This document shows positions 16,549 through 25,037 of a DNA stretch of 64,000 bases, piece after piece. The notes under the pieces are model-generated. The model saw only the letters and a list, made by a program, of their open reading frames with translations. It was not told the DNA's origin and searched no databases. This DNA comes from Microbacterium sp. SD291 (GTDB lineage Bacteria > Actinomycetota > Actinomycetes > Actinomycetales > Microbacteriaceae): the NCBI RefSeq assembly GCF_017355365.1, contig NZ_JADIJR010000009.1, positions 56,229-120,228 on the forward strand, written 5' to 3'. Every line of letters begins with the position of its first letter. Position 1 is the stretch's first letter. The translations under genes and the position numbers were made by a program.

Positions 16549-17940
16549 TCAGATCGCGTCGCGCGGATCCGTGAGGTCGCGACCGGCGACCTCCGGCATC
16601 CAGATCGAGGCGACGAGCGCGCACAGCGTGAAGACGAAGAGCATGATGATGATCGGGATGAACGAGCCGGTGACGGCCGACACCCACGCGGCGGCGATGA
16701 CGGGGCCCGCACCGGTCGCGACGATGGCGGCGATCTCTCTGGCCATGGCCGTGAACGTGTAACGGTTGCGCGATCCGAAGAGCTCGGGCAGCGTGAGGTT
16801 CTCGAGCGAGGCGAAGCTCATCACCGCGAGGTTGTGCAGCACGACATAGCCGACGAAGACCTGCATGGTGTCCTTGCTGCTGATCATGAGCATCGTCGGG
16901 ACGATGACGATGAGCGCGATGACCGCCCAGACCATGTACATGCGCTTGCGGCCGAAGCGGTCGCCGAGCCAGCCGGACAGCGGCACCGTGATGAAGGCGA
17001 CGAGCGACGAGACGATCACGGCATTGACACCGATCGAGCGATCCAGCAGCAGCACGACGGTGATGTAGCTGATCAGGTACGTCTGAATCATGCCGGAGTT
17101 GCCGGCCTGGCCGAAGCGCAGCAGGAGCGCGATCGAGAACGCCTTCCAGGGCTTGCGCCGCATCGCCTCGAGCGTGCGGACGTCGCCGGTCTCGGTCGCG
17201 AGCTGGATCGCGTCCTCGCGGGAGAGTGCCTTGCCGTCGACGACGTCGTCGCGCTCCTCGAAGACCGGGGTCTCCTTGAGGTTGAAGCGCACCCAGATCG
17301 CGAAGAGCATGATGACCGCGCTGGCGATGAACGGGATGCGCCACGCCCAGGCGATGACCTCGTCTTCGCTGTACGCGACGAGCAGGATGGCCCAGATGCC
17401 CGAGGCGAGCAGCGTGCCGCAGTTCGTTCCGAGGGCGACGAGCGAGGCGATGATGCCTCGGCGCTTCGCCGGTGCGTATTCGGCGAGCATGACGCCAGCC
17501 CCTGAGATCTCGGCGCCGGCTCCGAAGCCCTGCGCGATGCGGAGCAGCACGAGGAGGATCGGAGCGAGGACGCCCACCTGCGAGTACGTCGGCAGGAAGC
17601 CGATGAGGGTGGTCGCGAGACCCATCAGGAGGATCGTGTAGAACAGGACCTTCGTGCGTCCGGTCTTGTCACCGAGGCGGGCGAAGAAGAACGCACCCAC
17701 CGGGCGGGCGACATAGCCGACGCCGTAGGTGGCCATCGCGGCGACCACGGCCACGGCGGGATTCTCGGAGGAGAAGAACAGGTCGGCGAAGACGAGTGCG
17801 GCTGCCAGCGAGTAGAGCTGGTAGTCCATGAACTCCAGGGCGGTGCCGAGCCATCCCGAGATGGCGGCGCGAACGAGGTCGCGTATCGACCTCTTCTCGG
17901 CGGGGTCGGCGATCGTGGCGATCGTCTGCGGTTCTGACAC
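16549..17940 (-). CDS. MFS transporter, metabolite:H+ symporter (MHS) family
   Basis: 463-aa transporter with about twelve hydrophobic segments. MHS-family signs are the N-terminal [20 protein letters not shown], the loop [16 protein letters not shown] and [18 protein letters not shown]. The central cytosolic loop (about residues 225-260) is charged. The start is GTG 17940 with GGAG 8 nt upstream. In this operon it presumably imports the hexonate or hexuronate that UxuB and ManD degrade (inference from context). Confidence 0.9.
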   Translation of the reverse strand: MSEPQTIATIADPAEKRSIRDLVRAAISGWLGTALEFMDYQLYSLAAALVFADLFFSSENPAVAVVAAMATYGVGYVARPVGAFFFARLGDKTGRTKVLFYTILLMGLATTLIGFLPTYSQVGVLAPILLVLLRIAQGFGAGAEISGAGVMLAEYAPAKRRGIIASLVALGTNCGTLLASGIWAILLVAYSEDEVIAWAWRIPFIASAVIMLFAIWVRFNLKETPVFEERDDVVDGKALSREDAIQLATETGDVRTLEAMRRKPWKAFSIALLLRFGQAGNSGMIQTYLISYITVVLLLDRSIGVNAVIVSSLVAFITVPLSGWLGDRFGRKRMYMVWAVIALIVIVPTMLMISSKDTMQVFVGYVVLHNLAVMSFASLENLTLPELFGSRNRYTFTAMAREIAAIVATGAGPVIAAAWVSAVTGSFIPIIIMLFVFTLCALVASIWMPEVAGRDLTDPRDAI

Positions 17941-18000
17941 GGGAGGTACTCCTTCGGACCGGGAACAGGTGGGGTGCGCTGGGCGCGCGGAGGGGTGTCG

Positions 18001-19005
18001 CTAGAGGGACAGCAGGACCTTCGCCGAGGCGGACGAGTCGCGAGCGAGCTCGAAGGCCTGGACGGCGTCGGATGCCGGGAGGACGTGGGAGATGACGGAG
18101 TCGAGGGCGTCTGACTCGGCCAGCAGGGCGACCGCGTCGTCGATCTCGGTTGAGAAGCGGAACGCGCCGCGGATCGTCAGCTCCTTGGCGAGCATCGGGG
18201 CGAGGTTCACTCCGATGTCGGCGTTCGGCAGCATCCCGACCTGCACGACGGTGCCGGCTCGGCGAGTCGCACGCACTGCCTGCGTGAGCGCGACCCCGAC
18301 GCCGGAGCATTCGAAGACGACGTCGTACGACTCGTTCTCGATCGTGTCGCGGCCGACGAGCGAGACCGCGGTCGCCCCGAGCGCCCGAGCGCGGTCGAGG
18401 GGCTCTTCGCGCACATCGCTCGCGCCGACGACCGATGCTCCGGCCTTGACCGCTGCGGCCGTGACGAGCAGGCCGATGGGGCCTGCGCCGATCACGAGCA
18501 CCCGCTTGCCGACGAGGTCGCCGGCGAGGTTCACCGCGTGGATCGCGACGGCCAGCGGCTCGGCGAGGGCGGCACGCTTGAGCGGCAGGGATGCCGGGAG
18601 CACGCGGACCATGTGGTCCTCGACGATGAGCAGCCCGGATGCTCCGCCCTGACGGTGCGGGTGCGCCGCGGCGCTGCCGAGGTAGTCGCCACCGGGGCGC
18701 AGGTGCGGGCGGTCTTCGAGACCGGGGACCTCGGGTCCGTAGCGTGCGGGGTGCACGGTGACGTGCGTGCCCGGGGCCAGGCGTCCGGACGGGTCGAGGT
18801 CGACGACGCCCGAGACCTCGTGACCGGGGGTCAGGGGCTCACGGATCGTGTACTCGCCGTTCGCTCCGTGGAAGTAGTAGTGGAGGTCGGATCCGCAGAT
18901 TCCCACGTAGTGCACGCGGAGGCGCACCTCGCCGTCGCCGGGGGCCGGAACCTCGCGGTCCTCCCAGCGGATGTCTTCCTTGCCGTGGATGGCGAGAGCC
19001 TTCAT
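18001..19005 (-). CDS. Zinc-type alcohol dehydrogenase, L-idonate 5-dehydrogenase-like, without structural-zinc cysteines
   Basis: 334-aa medium-chain dehydrogenase/reductase. The catalytic-zinc site is intact (GICGSDLHYYFHG, PGHEVSG), and the Rossmann motif is VLVIGAGPIGLLV. YLGSAAAHPHRQGG resembles L-idonate 5-dehydrogenase. The lobe that normally holds four cysteines and the structural zinc instead reads VHPARYGPEVPGLEDRPHLR, with no cysteine. ATG 19005 overlaps the uxuB stop (ATGA). Probable role: oxidation of a hexonate or polyol feeding the UxuB/ManD route; the substrate is not proven. Confidence 0.85.
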   Translation of the reverse strand: MKALAIHGKEDIRWEDREVPAPGDGEVRLRVHYVGICGSDLHYYFHGANGEYTIREPLTPGHEVSGVVDLDPSGRLAPGTHVTVHPARYGPEVPGLEDRPHLRPGGDYLGSAAAHPHRQGGASGLLIVEDHMVRVLPASLPLKRAALAEPLAVAIHAVNLAGDLVGKRVLVIGAGPIGLLVTAAAVKAGASVVGASDVREEPLDRARALGATAVSLVGRDTIENESYDVVFECSGVGVALTQAVRATRRAGTVVQVGMLPNADIGVNLAPMLAKELTIRGAFRFSTEIDDAVALLAESDALDSVISHVLPASDAVQAFELARDSSASAKVLLSL

Positions 19006-20534
19006 GGCTGCAACTCCTCTGCGCTGGTGAGTGATGATGTGGTGGTCTGCGACGCCGAGACGGCATCTGCGATGGCGGCACGGGCGCCTGCGCGCCGGAT
19101 GGTGTCGATCAGTTCGCCCACGCGGGCGATGAACGCATCCTGTGATCCGAGTCCGTCGCCGAAGAGCTGCAGCTCGCCGATCACGCGCTCTGCCAGCTCG
19201 CGGCCGTTGCGGGCGCTCGCCGCATAGCCTGTGAGACGCTCGCGGGCGCCGTCCGTCATCGCAGCGGCGTGCACCCCGGGGTCGAAGCCGGGCAGCGGGG
19301 CGATGCACGACAGGTACCCGGCCACGGTCAGCGCGATCAGGTGCGGCATCTCGCCGCGGCGCAGCGCGAGGAGCGCCGGTTCCGGGATGCGCTGACGGAG
19401 CTTCACCGATCCGTCGGTGCCGACCTGGCTGGTGCGGTGCCCGAGGGCGCTGTTTCCCCAGCGCTCGAACAGCTCGCTCTCGTAGGCGCGGATGTCGACT
19501 CCCGAGGGCACCACGATGGAGGGCTCGTACTCAGTGCGCAGCACTGCACGGGCGGCGCTCTCGATGGCGTCGATTCCCACGGCCTCGGGAATCGTGCCGG
19601 CACCGCTCAGCGCGCCGAGGTACGCGATGAGTGAGTGCGTGCCGTTCAGCAGCCTCACCTTCATCTGCTCGTAGCGGCCGACCTCGTTCGTGAACACAGC
19701 GCCGCCGGCCTCCCAGGCAGGGCGCCCGCCGGCGAAGCGGTCTTCGATCGCCCACATGGTGAAGGGCTCAGCCGGCACGGGGATGTCGTCCCTGGCGCCG
19801 AGCAGGGAGCTGACGCGGGCGCGCAGCTCCGGGGTCGTCGCGGGCACGATGCGGTCGACCATGCTCGATGGGAAGGACACCGCGCGGTCGAGGAACGCGA
19901 GTGCGTCTGCACCCTCGGATCCGGGCAGCTCGAGAAGGAACTCGCGGACGAGCTTCTCGGTGTGCGCTCCGTTCGCGGCGAGATTGTCGCAGCTGAGGAT
20001 CGAGATCGGGGCGCCGCCGCGGTCGGCCCTTTCCTGGAGTCCGCGAGCGAGCTGACCGATCGCGGAGCGCGGGGCGCCGCCGCGGAGGTCGGCGCGCACA
20101 GTGCTGTCGTCGAGATCGAGGTGCTGCGTGGCCGGGGAGTAGCTGTACCCGTTCTCGGTGACGGTGAGGCTCACGACGCGAATGCCCGGGTCGGCGATCT
20201 GGGCGACGACGCGCTCCGGCTGCTCGCCGCCGACGAAGGCATCGGTGTGCACGCCGGGAATCGTCAGGGACGTGGTCCCGGGAGCGATGGTCGCGACCGA
20301 GTAGAGGAAGTCCTGGGCGTGCATGGCGTCGACGATCGAGCGGGACCGCGAGGCGACGCCCACGATCCCCCAGTCGCCGCCTGCAGCCCGCAGCGCCGCC
20401 GCCGTGTAGACCGCCTGATGCGCACGGTGGAAGCTGCCGAGCCCCAGGTGCAGGATGCCGGATCCGGGGGGACTGACCAGCGGAGCCGCAGTCGCGGATG
20501 TCGTGCGGCGCAGAACCGGTGCTTCGAGGATCAC
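19002..20534 (-). CDS. uxuB: Mannitol dehydrogenase-family protein (fructuronate reductase/mannonate oxidoreductase, UxuB-like)
   Basis: 510-aa polyol-specific long-chain dehydrogenase. The NAD site shows ILHLGLGSFHRAHQAVY (about residues 25-42); the catalytic K-x5-N-x2-H element is MKVRLLNGTHSLIAYLG. Relatives interconvert D-fructuronate and D-mannonate, or oxidise mannitol or arabinitol. With manD in the operon, mannonate is the likely substrate or product. GTG 20534 is chosen because AAGGAG lies 7 nt upstream. First gene of the catabolic operon, divergent from a LacI-type regulator. Confidence 0.87.
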   Translation of the reverse strand: MILEAPVLRRTTSATAAPLVSPPGSGILHLGLGSFHRAHQAVYTAAALRAAGGDWGIVGVASRSRSIVDAMHAQDFLYSVATIAPGTTSLTIPGVHTDAFVGGEQPERVVAQIADPGIRVVSLTVTENGYSYSPATQHLDLDDSTVRADLRGGAPRSAIGQLARGLQERADRGGAPISILSCDNLAANGAHTEKLVREFLLELPGSEGADALAFLDRAVSFPSSMVDRIVPATTPELRARVSSLLGARDDIPVPAEPFTMWAIEDRFAGGRPAWEAGGAVFTNEVGRYEQMKVRLLNGTHSLIAYLGALSGAGTIPEAVGIDAIESAARAVLRTEYEPSIVVPSGVDIRAYESELFERWGNSALGHRTSQVGTDGSVKLRQRIPEPALLALRRGEMPHLIALTVAGYLSCIAPLPGFDPGVHAAAMTDGARERLTGYAASARNGRELAERVIGELQLFGDGLGSQDAFIARVGELIDTIRRAGARAAIADAVSASQTTTSSLTSAEELQP

Positions 20535-20595
20535 GCGGTGACTCCTTGCTCGGGCCGCGCACCCCAGGGTGATCGGCGTTGATCGTCGTGCAACC

Positions 20596-20632
20596 AGTGT
20601 GAATGAGTTGTACAAACTTGTCAAGAGGTTTG
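20596..20632 (-). promoter_or_regulatory. Candidate uxuB promoter with overlapping dyads
   Basis: Minus-strand TTGACA (20624-20619), 17-nt spacer, CACACT (20601-20596). Within and beside it are the palindrome TTGTACAA (20608-20615) and the inverted repeat CAAAC/GTTTG (20613-20617 with 20628-20632). The divergent LacI-type protein is the natural candidate to bind here. Confidence 0.5.
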
Positions 20633-20680
20633 CATCGTGTTGGAGGACCATAGGATTGCAGCGAAGGCGGGGAGGTGAAG

Positions 20681-21643
20681 GTGGCAGCGACGCTGACGGA
20701 TGTGGCGAGGCGCGCCGGCGTGTCCATCGCGACCGCTTCCCGAGCGTTCGGCGAGCCGGACCGTCTCGCGCCGAACACCCTCGGCCGGGTGCTCGAAGCG
20801 GCTGGAGAGCTCGGATACAGTGCGCCGCAGGTCGCCACGGCCACCCGAACCTTCGGCGTCGTCGTGCCGGACGTCGCCAATCCGGTCTACGCGACCCTCC
20901 TCAAGGCGATCCAGGGCCAGGCGTGGCATGGGCGCCATCGCATCGTGCTGTTCGATGCGGACGAAGACCTTCGCCGGGAGCGCGAGCAGATCGAGCAGGC
21001 GCGCAAGCTCGACGGGATGCTGCTGTGCTCCCCGCGGCTGCCGGACGCAGACGTCCTCGATCTCGTCGGAGAGACCCCGTACGTGGTGGTGAATCGTCAG
21101 ATCGACGGCGCGCTCTGCGTTCTGATGGACGCAGAGCACGGCCCCGCCCAGGCGATCGAGCATCTCGCGGCGCTCGGGCACACGCACATCGCCTATGCCG
21201 CAGGGCCCCGGGGGTCGTGGGCTGACGCACATCGCGCCGACACGGTCGCCCGAGCCTGCGAGCGACACGGCATGCGTCTCAGCCGTCTCAGCCATCATGC
21301 GGCCTCCATTCAGGGAGGCCGTGCCGCCGCCGCGACGGCGGCGGCGAGCGGCGCGACCGCTGTCGTGGCCTACAACGACCTCGTCGCGCTCGGTCTCGAG
21401 GCGGGAATGCTCGAGCTCGGGCGCCGCTGTCCTGCCGACATCAGCATCGTCGGGATCGACGACATCGATCTCGCAGGAGCAGTCTCGCCCGCGCTCACCA
21501 CAGTGCGGATGCCGATCGAGCGCAGCGGCGCTCTCGCGGTCGATCTGCTCGTGAAGGCGTTGTCCGGCGAGGTCATCGGGGAGGTCCCGATCCTCGGCTC
21601 GGAACTCATCGTTCGCGCCTCCACCGCGCCCCCGCGGGCGTGA
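20681..21643 (+). CDS. LacI-family regulator of the hexonate/hexuronate cassette
   Basis: 320 aa. The N-terminal helix-turn-helix is TLTDVARRAGVSIATASRAF with the hinge helix just after it; the rest is a periplasmic-binding-like sensor (FGVVVPDVANPVYATLLKAI; VVAYNDLVALGL; ISIVGIDDIDLAGAVSPALT). GTG 20681 is preferred because GGGGAGG lies 5 nt upstream; an in-frame GTG at 20675 overlaps that site. Divergent from uxuB, so it is the probable cassette repressor. Its stop is 4 nt before the right 66-bp repeat. Confidence 0.92.
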   Translation: MAATLTDVARRAGVSIATASRAFGEPDRLAPNTLGRVLEAAGELGYSAPQVATATRTFGVVVPDVANPVYATLLKAIQGQAWHGRHRIVLFDADEDLRREREQIEQARKLDGMLLCSPRLPDADVLDLVGETPYVVVNRQIDGALCVLMDAEHGPAQAIEHLAALGHTHIAYAAGPRGSWADAHRADTVARACERHGMRLSRLSHHAASIQGGRAAAATAAASGATAVVAYNDLVALGLEAGMLELGRRCPADISIVGIDDIDLAGAVSPALTTVRMPIERSGALAVDLLVKALSGEVIGEVPILGSELIVRASTAPPRA

Positions 21644-21647
21644 ACGC

Positions 21648-21713
21648 CTACTCCCCCGAGTTCTTCTTGAACTGGCGCTCCCAGTCGCGCAGCTCGCTGC
21701 GGCCGATCAGGGA
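21648..21713. repeat. 66-bp direct repeat, right copy (3' end of the following gene)
   Basis: Identical to 15136-15201. Here it is functional: it encodes the last 21 residues and TAG stop of the membrane protein gene on the minus strand. It marks the right edge of the cassette. Confidence 0.95.
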
Positions 21714-22649
21714 GTCGAGCGACACCTGGAACAGCAGCCCCTTGCGGGCGTTGACCTGCTTGATGTTGTCGACGATCTGCGTGGTGAGGCCGGCGAGAGC
21801 CTCGCGGACCTCGCCGATGCGCTCATCCGGGGCATCCCACAGGTCGGGGCGTGTGAGCAGGTCGAGCAGATAGTCGCGGTCGAGCGCGGCGACGAGACGG
21901 GCGAGCTTGTCCGAATACTCGGCCTCGGCGAGCGTGCTCTGATCCTCCCCTGCCTTCGCGTCGAGGCGGATGAACAGCTGCTCGACGTGCGAGGCGAGGG
22001 CGTCGATGCCCGCCGCAGTCTCGGTCGCGACCGCGTTGCCGGGCAGGCTCGCGTAGTCGTTGCGCAGCTCGCGCAGGCGGTTCACCCGCAAGCGGATGCC
22101 GGCCGGCACCGGGTCGGCCGACGCCGCCGGCTTGCGACGGCGGCGCGCGATCAGGCCGATCGCGGTGCCCGCGGCGGCGACGAGCACGACGCCGCCGATC
22201 ACCAGGGGAAGCAGCAGGTCGGCGCCGCCGCCGGAACCGACACCAGAGCCCGAAGGTGTCGCGTCCGTGAGCTCCTGCACCGTCTCGACGAGCGCCGACT
22301 GCGTGTCCGCCGCCGACGCCTCGTTCTCGTTCGCGATGCGGAGGGCGTCGTCGCCGATCTCGACCGAGTCCGCCATCAGGTCGTCGCCGATCGCGAGGAT
22401 CACGGTCTGCTGATCGGCGACCGCGGTGAGCTGATCGAGAATATATGTGCTGTACGGCATGTTGAGCCCTGCGTCCGCCGGCAGCACCACCACGGCCACG
22501 GATCCGTCGGTCGGCACCGAGCCGGTGAGCGCATCCATCAGGCCCGTCGCGTCGCCGACGTCGGGCGACACGTACACGTCCCCGGCCTGTATGCCGGCGA
22601 TGGCATCATCGAGCCAGGGGTTGGTCGCGGCGGCGTCTGTCATGCGCAT
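21648..22649 (-). CDS. Membrane protein of unknown function, partner of the VWA lipoprotein
   Basis: 333 aa. An N-terminal soluble domain (about residues 1-135, with VAVVVLPADAGL and QQTVILAIGDDLM) is followed by a Gly/Ser linker, one transmembrane helix (about 147-170), an RRRRK stop-transfer and a helical cytosolic domain to the end. There is no signal peptide, yet the charge pattern puts the N-terminal domain outside. I do not recognise the family. The gene follows the VWA lipoprotein gene by 1 nt, so the two products probably work together. The start is ATG 22649, or ATG 22643 two codons on; no strong ribosome-binding site precedes either. Its last 66 bp are duplicated at 15136. Confidence 0.82.
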   Translation of the reverse strand: MRMTDAAATNPWLDDAIAGIQAGDVYVSPDVGDATGLMDALTGSVPTDGSVAVVVLPADAGLNMPYSTYILDQLTAVADQQTVILAIGDDLMADSVEIGDDALRIANENEASAADTQSALVETVQELTDATPSGSGVGSGGGADLLLPLVIGGVVLVAAAGTAIGLIARRRRKPAASADPVPAGIRLRVNRLRELRNDYASLPGNAVATETAAGIDALASHVEQLFIRLDAKAGEDQSTLAEAEYSDKLARLVAALDRDYLLDLLTRPDLWDAPDERIGEVREALAGLTTQIVDNIKQVNARKGLLFQVSLDSLIGRSELRDWERQFKKNSGE

Positions 22650-22650
22650 C

Positions 22651-24489
22651 TCAGAAGTTGTTGATCACGGAGGCGAAGACGAGATCGATGCGCTCGGCAT
22701 TCGACGCGTCGAAGAGCTGCCCGCCCGTGGCATCCGCGATCCGCTGCAGCGCCGTCGGGTCTGCGCCCTCGCCGTACGCGATCGTGAAGATGCGCACGGG
22801 CGCCTCGTCACCACCCTCCTTCGAGCTCTTGCCGATCTTCGCGATCAGCGAGTCGAGTGAGATGGACGAGTCGGTGTCCTCGCCGTCGGAGAGCACGACG
22901 ATCGCGTTGATGCGGCCGGGCTCCGCCCGCTCGCGCATGGCCTCGTACGCCAGGAGGACCGAGTCGTAGAGCGGGGTGCCGTTGCGCTGCGCGTAGCGGA
23001 GGTCGTCGAGCGAGGAGTCCAGCTTCTCGCCGTCGGACGCGAGGGCCGTGACGTCGCGCAGCACCTGGATGTTCTCGCCCTCGTCGGAGGAGACGCCCGT
23101 GGTGAACGCCCACACGCCGATCTCGTCGGTCGGGCGGAAGTGGTCGAGGGTCGTCTGGGCCCCTTCGATGGCCCCGTCGAGTCGCGAGCGACCGTCGCCG
23201 ATCGGCTCGTCCATCGACCCGGAGATGTCGATCAGCTCGAGCACCGACGAGGGCTTTCGCACCTGGGTCCACTGGTCGATCGCGGTGGAGATCACGTCGA
23301 CCTCGGGCTTCGGCAGCGTCACCGCGGGCTGCGCGGGGTCGACGCCGAACTTCGCGGAGAAGAGGTCACCCAGCGGCACCGACTCGTCGAGCGGGCGGAA
23401 GCCGTACTCGGGCAGGATCTTCTGCGCCGCGTTCGACTGCAGGAACTCGGCGAAGGCCTCGCCGGCGGTGCGCTGCTCGGCGGTGACCCAGTCGGCGCCG
23501 AGCACGGTGACCGGGTTGTCCGACCACATCGAGCCCGCGGAGGGATACACCGCGACGAGCTTGGTCTTCGGCGGCGTGAGGGTCTCGCCCGGCTGCACGG
23601 TGTGCGAGTCGGGGTTTCCCTGGTTGTAGTTCAGCAGCGAGGTCTCCTCGAGGGCGACGGCCGAGACGTACGCCGAGCCGTTCGCACCGTTCTGCGTCTC
23701 GTCGTAGAGGGTCGAGAGCACATTGCCGGTGGTGTCGCCGTAGTGGATGACGCACTCCTCGAACACGCGCGAGAAGGCGGCGGCGGCATCCACGTCGCCC
23801 GACGTGAGCCCCTCGGCCTTCCCTGACGCCTCGTAGGACTGCATCAGGATCGTCGACAGACCGGTCGTCGAGGTGTTCGGGTTGGTCTTCGAGATCTTGA
23901 AGGCGCCCCAGATGTCCTTGCCTACGCTGCCCCAGCCCGCCGGGTCTTGGCAGAGGCGCGAGAGATCGGTGATGCTGATCGGCTTCTCGGGCCAGCCGAG
24001 GGCCTCGGCCATCGGCTCGGGCATGCCGAACACCACGGGCGTGCGGGTGAACGACTTCGGCTCTCCCACCAGGCTCTGGTCGGCCGCCGCGGCGACGCGA
24101 TCGGTCCAGACGGTGGATGCCGGCGACCACAGGGTCGGCCACAGCGTGCGATCGTCGCTCGGCCAGTCCTCGCCCGAGGTCAGGAAGCGGGTCGCGTTCC
24201 CGGATGACACGTTCGTGGGGCGCACCGTCGCGCAGGTCTCGAGCCCCTCATGCTCCGGGGAGTCCTTGAATGCCGACGCGAGCTCGTCGAGCATGTTCAC
24301 CTTCTCCGACGACGTCGCGATGGCGATGTGCGTGCAGCCGTCGTCGGGAAAACCCTGGCCCTGCTCCCCCGTCGAAGGGTCGTCGCCGCCGGTGCAGGCC
24401 GCGAGGGCCAGGGCGACGACGGCCGCCATGGCGATGGCTGCCGGGATGCGGCGGGCGATGGACCGTCGTGCGTTACGAGGCGCGCTCAT
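22651..24489 (-). CDS. Lipoprotein fusing a solute-binding-like domain to a von Willebrand A domain
   Basis: 612-aa exported lipoprotein with lipobox LAAC after a typical signal peptide (Cys about residue 32). Residues about 45-395 look like a type II extracellular solute-binding domain (CTHIAIATSSEKVNMLDELA; GAFKISKTNPNTSTTGLSTI; LVAVYPSAGSMWSDNPVTVL). Residues about 415-605 are a VWA domain with an intact MIDAS (DISGSMDEP, then VVLSDGEDTDS). The ligand is unknown. It is encoded 1 nt upstream of the one-helix membrane protein. No transporter permease or ATPase is adjacent, so ordinary ABC uptake is unlikely; a surface adhesion or sensing complex is one possibility. Confidence 0.88.
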   Translation of the reverse strand: MSAPRNARRSIARRIPAAIAMAAVVALALAACTGGDDPSTGEQGQGFPDDGCTHIAIATSSEKVNMLDELASAFKDSPEHEGLETCATVRPTNVSSGNATRFLTSGEDWPSDDRTLWPTLWSPASTVWTDRVAAAADQSLVGEPKSFTRTPVVFGMPEPMAEALGWPEKPISITDLSRLCQDPAGWGSVGKDIWGAFKISKTNPNTSTTGLSTILMQSYEASGKAEGLTSGDVDAAAAFSRVFEECVIHYGDTTGNVLSTLYDETQNGANGSAYVSAVALEETSLLNYNQGNPDSHTVQPGETLTPPKTKLVAVYPSAGSMWSDNPVTVLGADWVTAEQRTAGEAFAEFLQSNAAQKILPEYGFRPLDESVPLGDLFSAKFGVDPAQPAVTLPKPEVDVISTAIDQWTQVRKPSSVLELIDISGSMDEPIGDGRSRLDGAIEGAQTTLDHFRPTDEIGVWAFTTGVSSDEGENIQVLRDVTALASDGEKLDSSLDDLRYAQRNGTPLYDSVLLAYEAMRERAEPGRINAIVVLSDGEDTDSSISLDSLIAKIGKSSKEGGDEAPVRIFTIAYGEGADPTALQRIADATGGQLFDASNAERIDLVFASVINNF

Positions 24490-24555
24490 GGGCCTAAGGC
24501 TACCCAGGTATCGCGCTCCCGATCACGCATCCGCGATGCTTCTCCGCTCGGGGGC

Positions 24556-24587
24556 TTGACCCTGCACCATGGTGCAGGGCTGAGGAT
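24556..24587 (+). promoter_or_regulatory. MerR-type promoter/operator
   Basis: TTGACC (24556-24561) and GAGGAT (24582-24587) are separated by 20 nt, longer than the usual 17 and typical of MerR-controlled promoters. The 20-bp perfect palindrome CCCTGCACCATGGTGCAGGG (24560-24579) lies in the spacer. The -10 ends 6 nt before ATG 24594, so the transcript may be leaderless. The MerR gene is the second gene of this transcript, implying autoregulation. Confidence 0.65.
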
Positions 24588-24593
24588 GGCGGG

Positions 24594-25037
24594 ATGACCG
24601 ACCAGATCACGCTTCGACGCCCGGCATCCACCGACTATGAGCGACCGCGCTGGGGCCGCGCGGGAGCCCTCTACGACCTGGTCGTGACGATCGGATTCGC
24701 GACCCCGTTCACCGCGGCACTGCTGCTGGATGCCACCCGCTGGTTGCACGACGCGCTCGACCTCCCGGGTGCTCGTCTGCCCGAACTCGGCCCGACCGCC
24801 CTCATGTTCGTCAGCATGTTCGGCACGGCCGTGACGATGTGGGCCGTCGCCCGCCTGATGCGACCGGAACCTCGATTCATCGCGATCGACACCGCCGGCA
24901 GGGCCGCATTCGCGCTCTGGATGACGTGGGCGCTGTTGAATGGCCAGAGCACGACCGTCGTCGTGTTCCTGATCGGGGAGGTACTGTGGCTGGCACTCCA
25001 GCTCACCGGGCTGCTGCGGCTGCGCCGGAGCGCGTGA
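24594..25037 (+). CDS. Small four-helix membrane protein of unknown function
   Basis: 147 aa with about four hydrophobic segments (residues about 26-46, 62-84, 98-112, 117-135) and no recognised motif. Translated just before a MerR regulator, whose GTG overlaps its stop (GTGA). The pairing suggests it is the target of that regulator, for instance a small transporter or stress-response membrane protein; this is inference only. Confidence 0.8.
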   Translation: MTDQITLRRPASTDYERPRWGRAGALYDLVVTIGFATPFTAALLLDATRWLHDALDLPGARLPELGPTALMFVSMFGTAVTMWAVARLMRPEPRFIAIDTAGRAAFALWMTWALLNGQSTTVVVFLIGEVLWLALQLTGLLRLRRSA

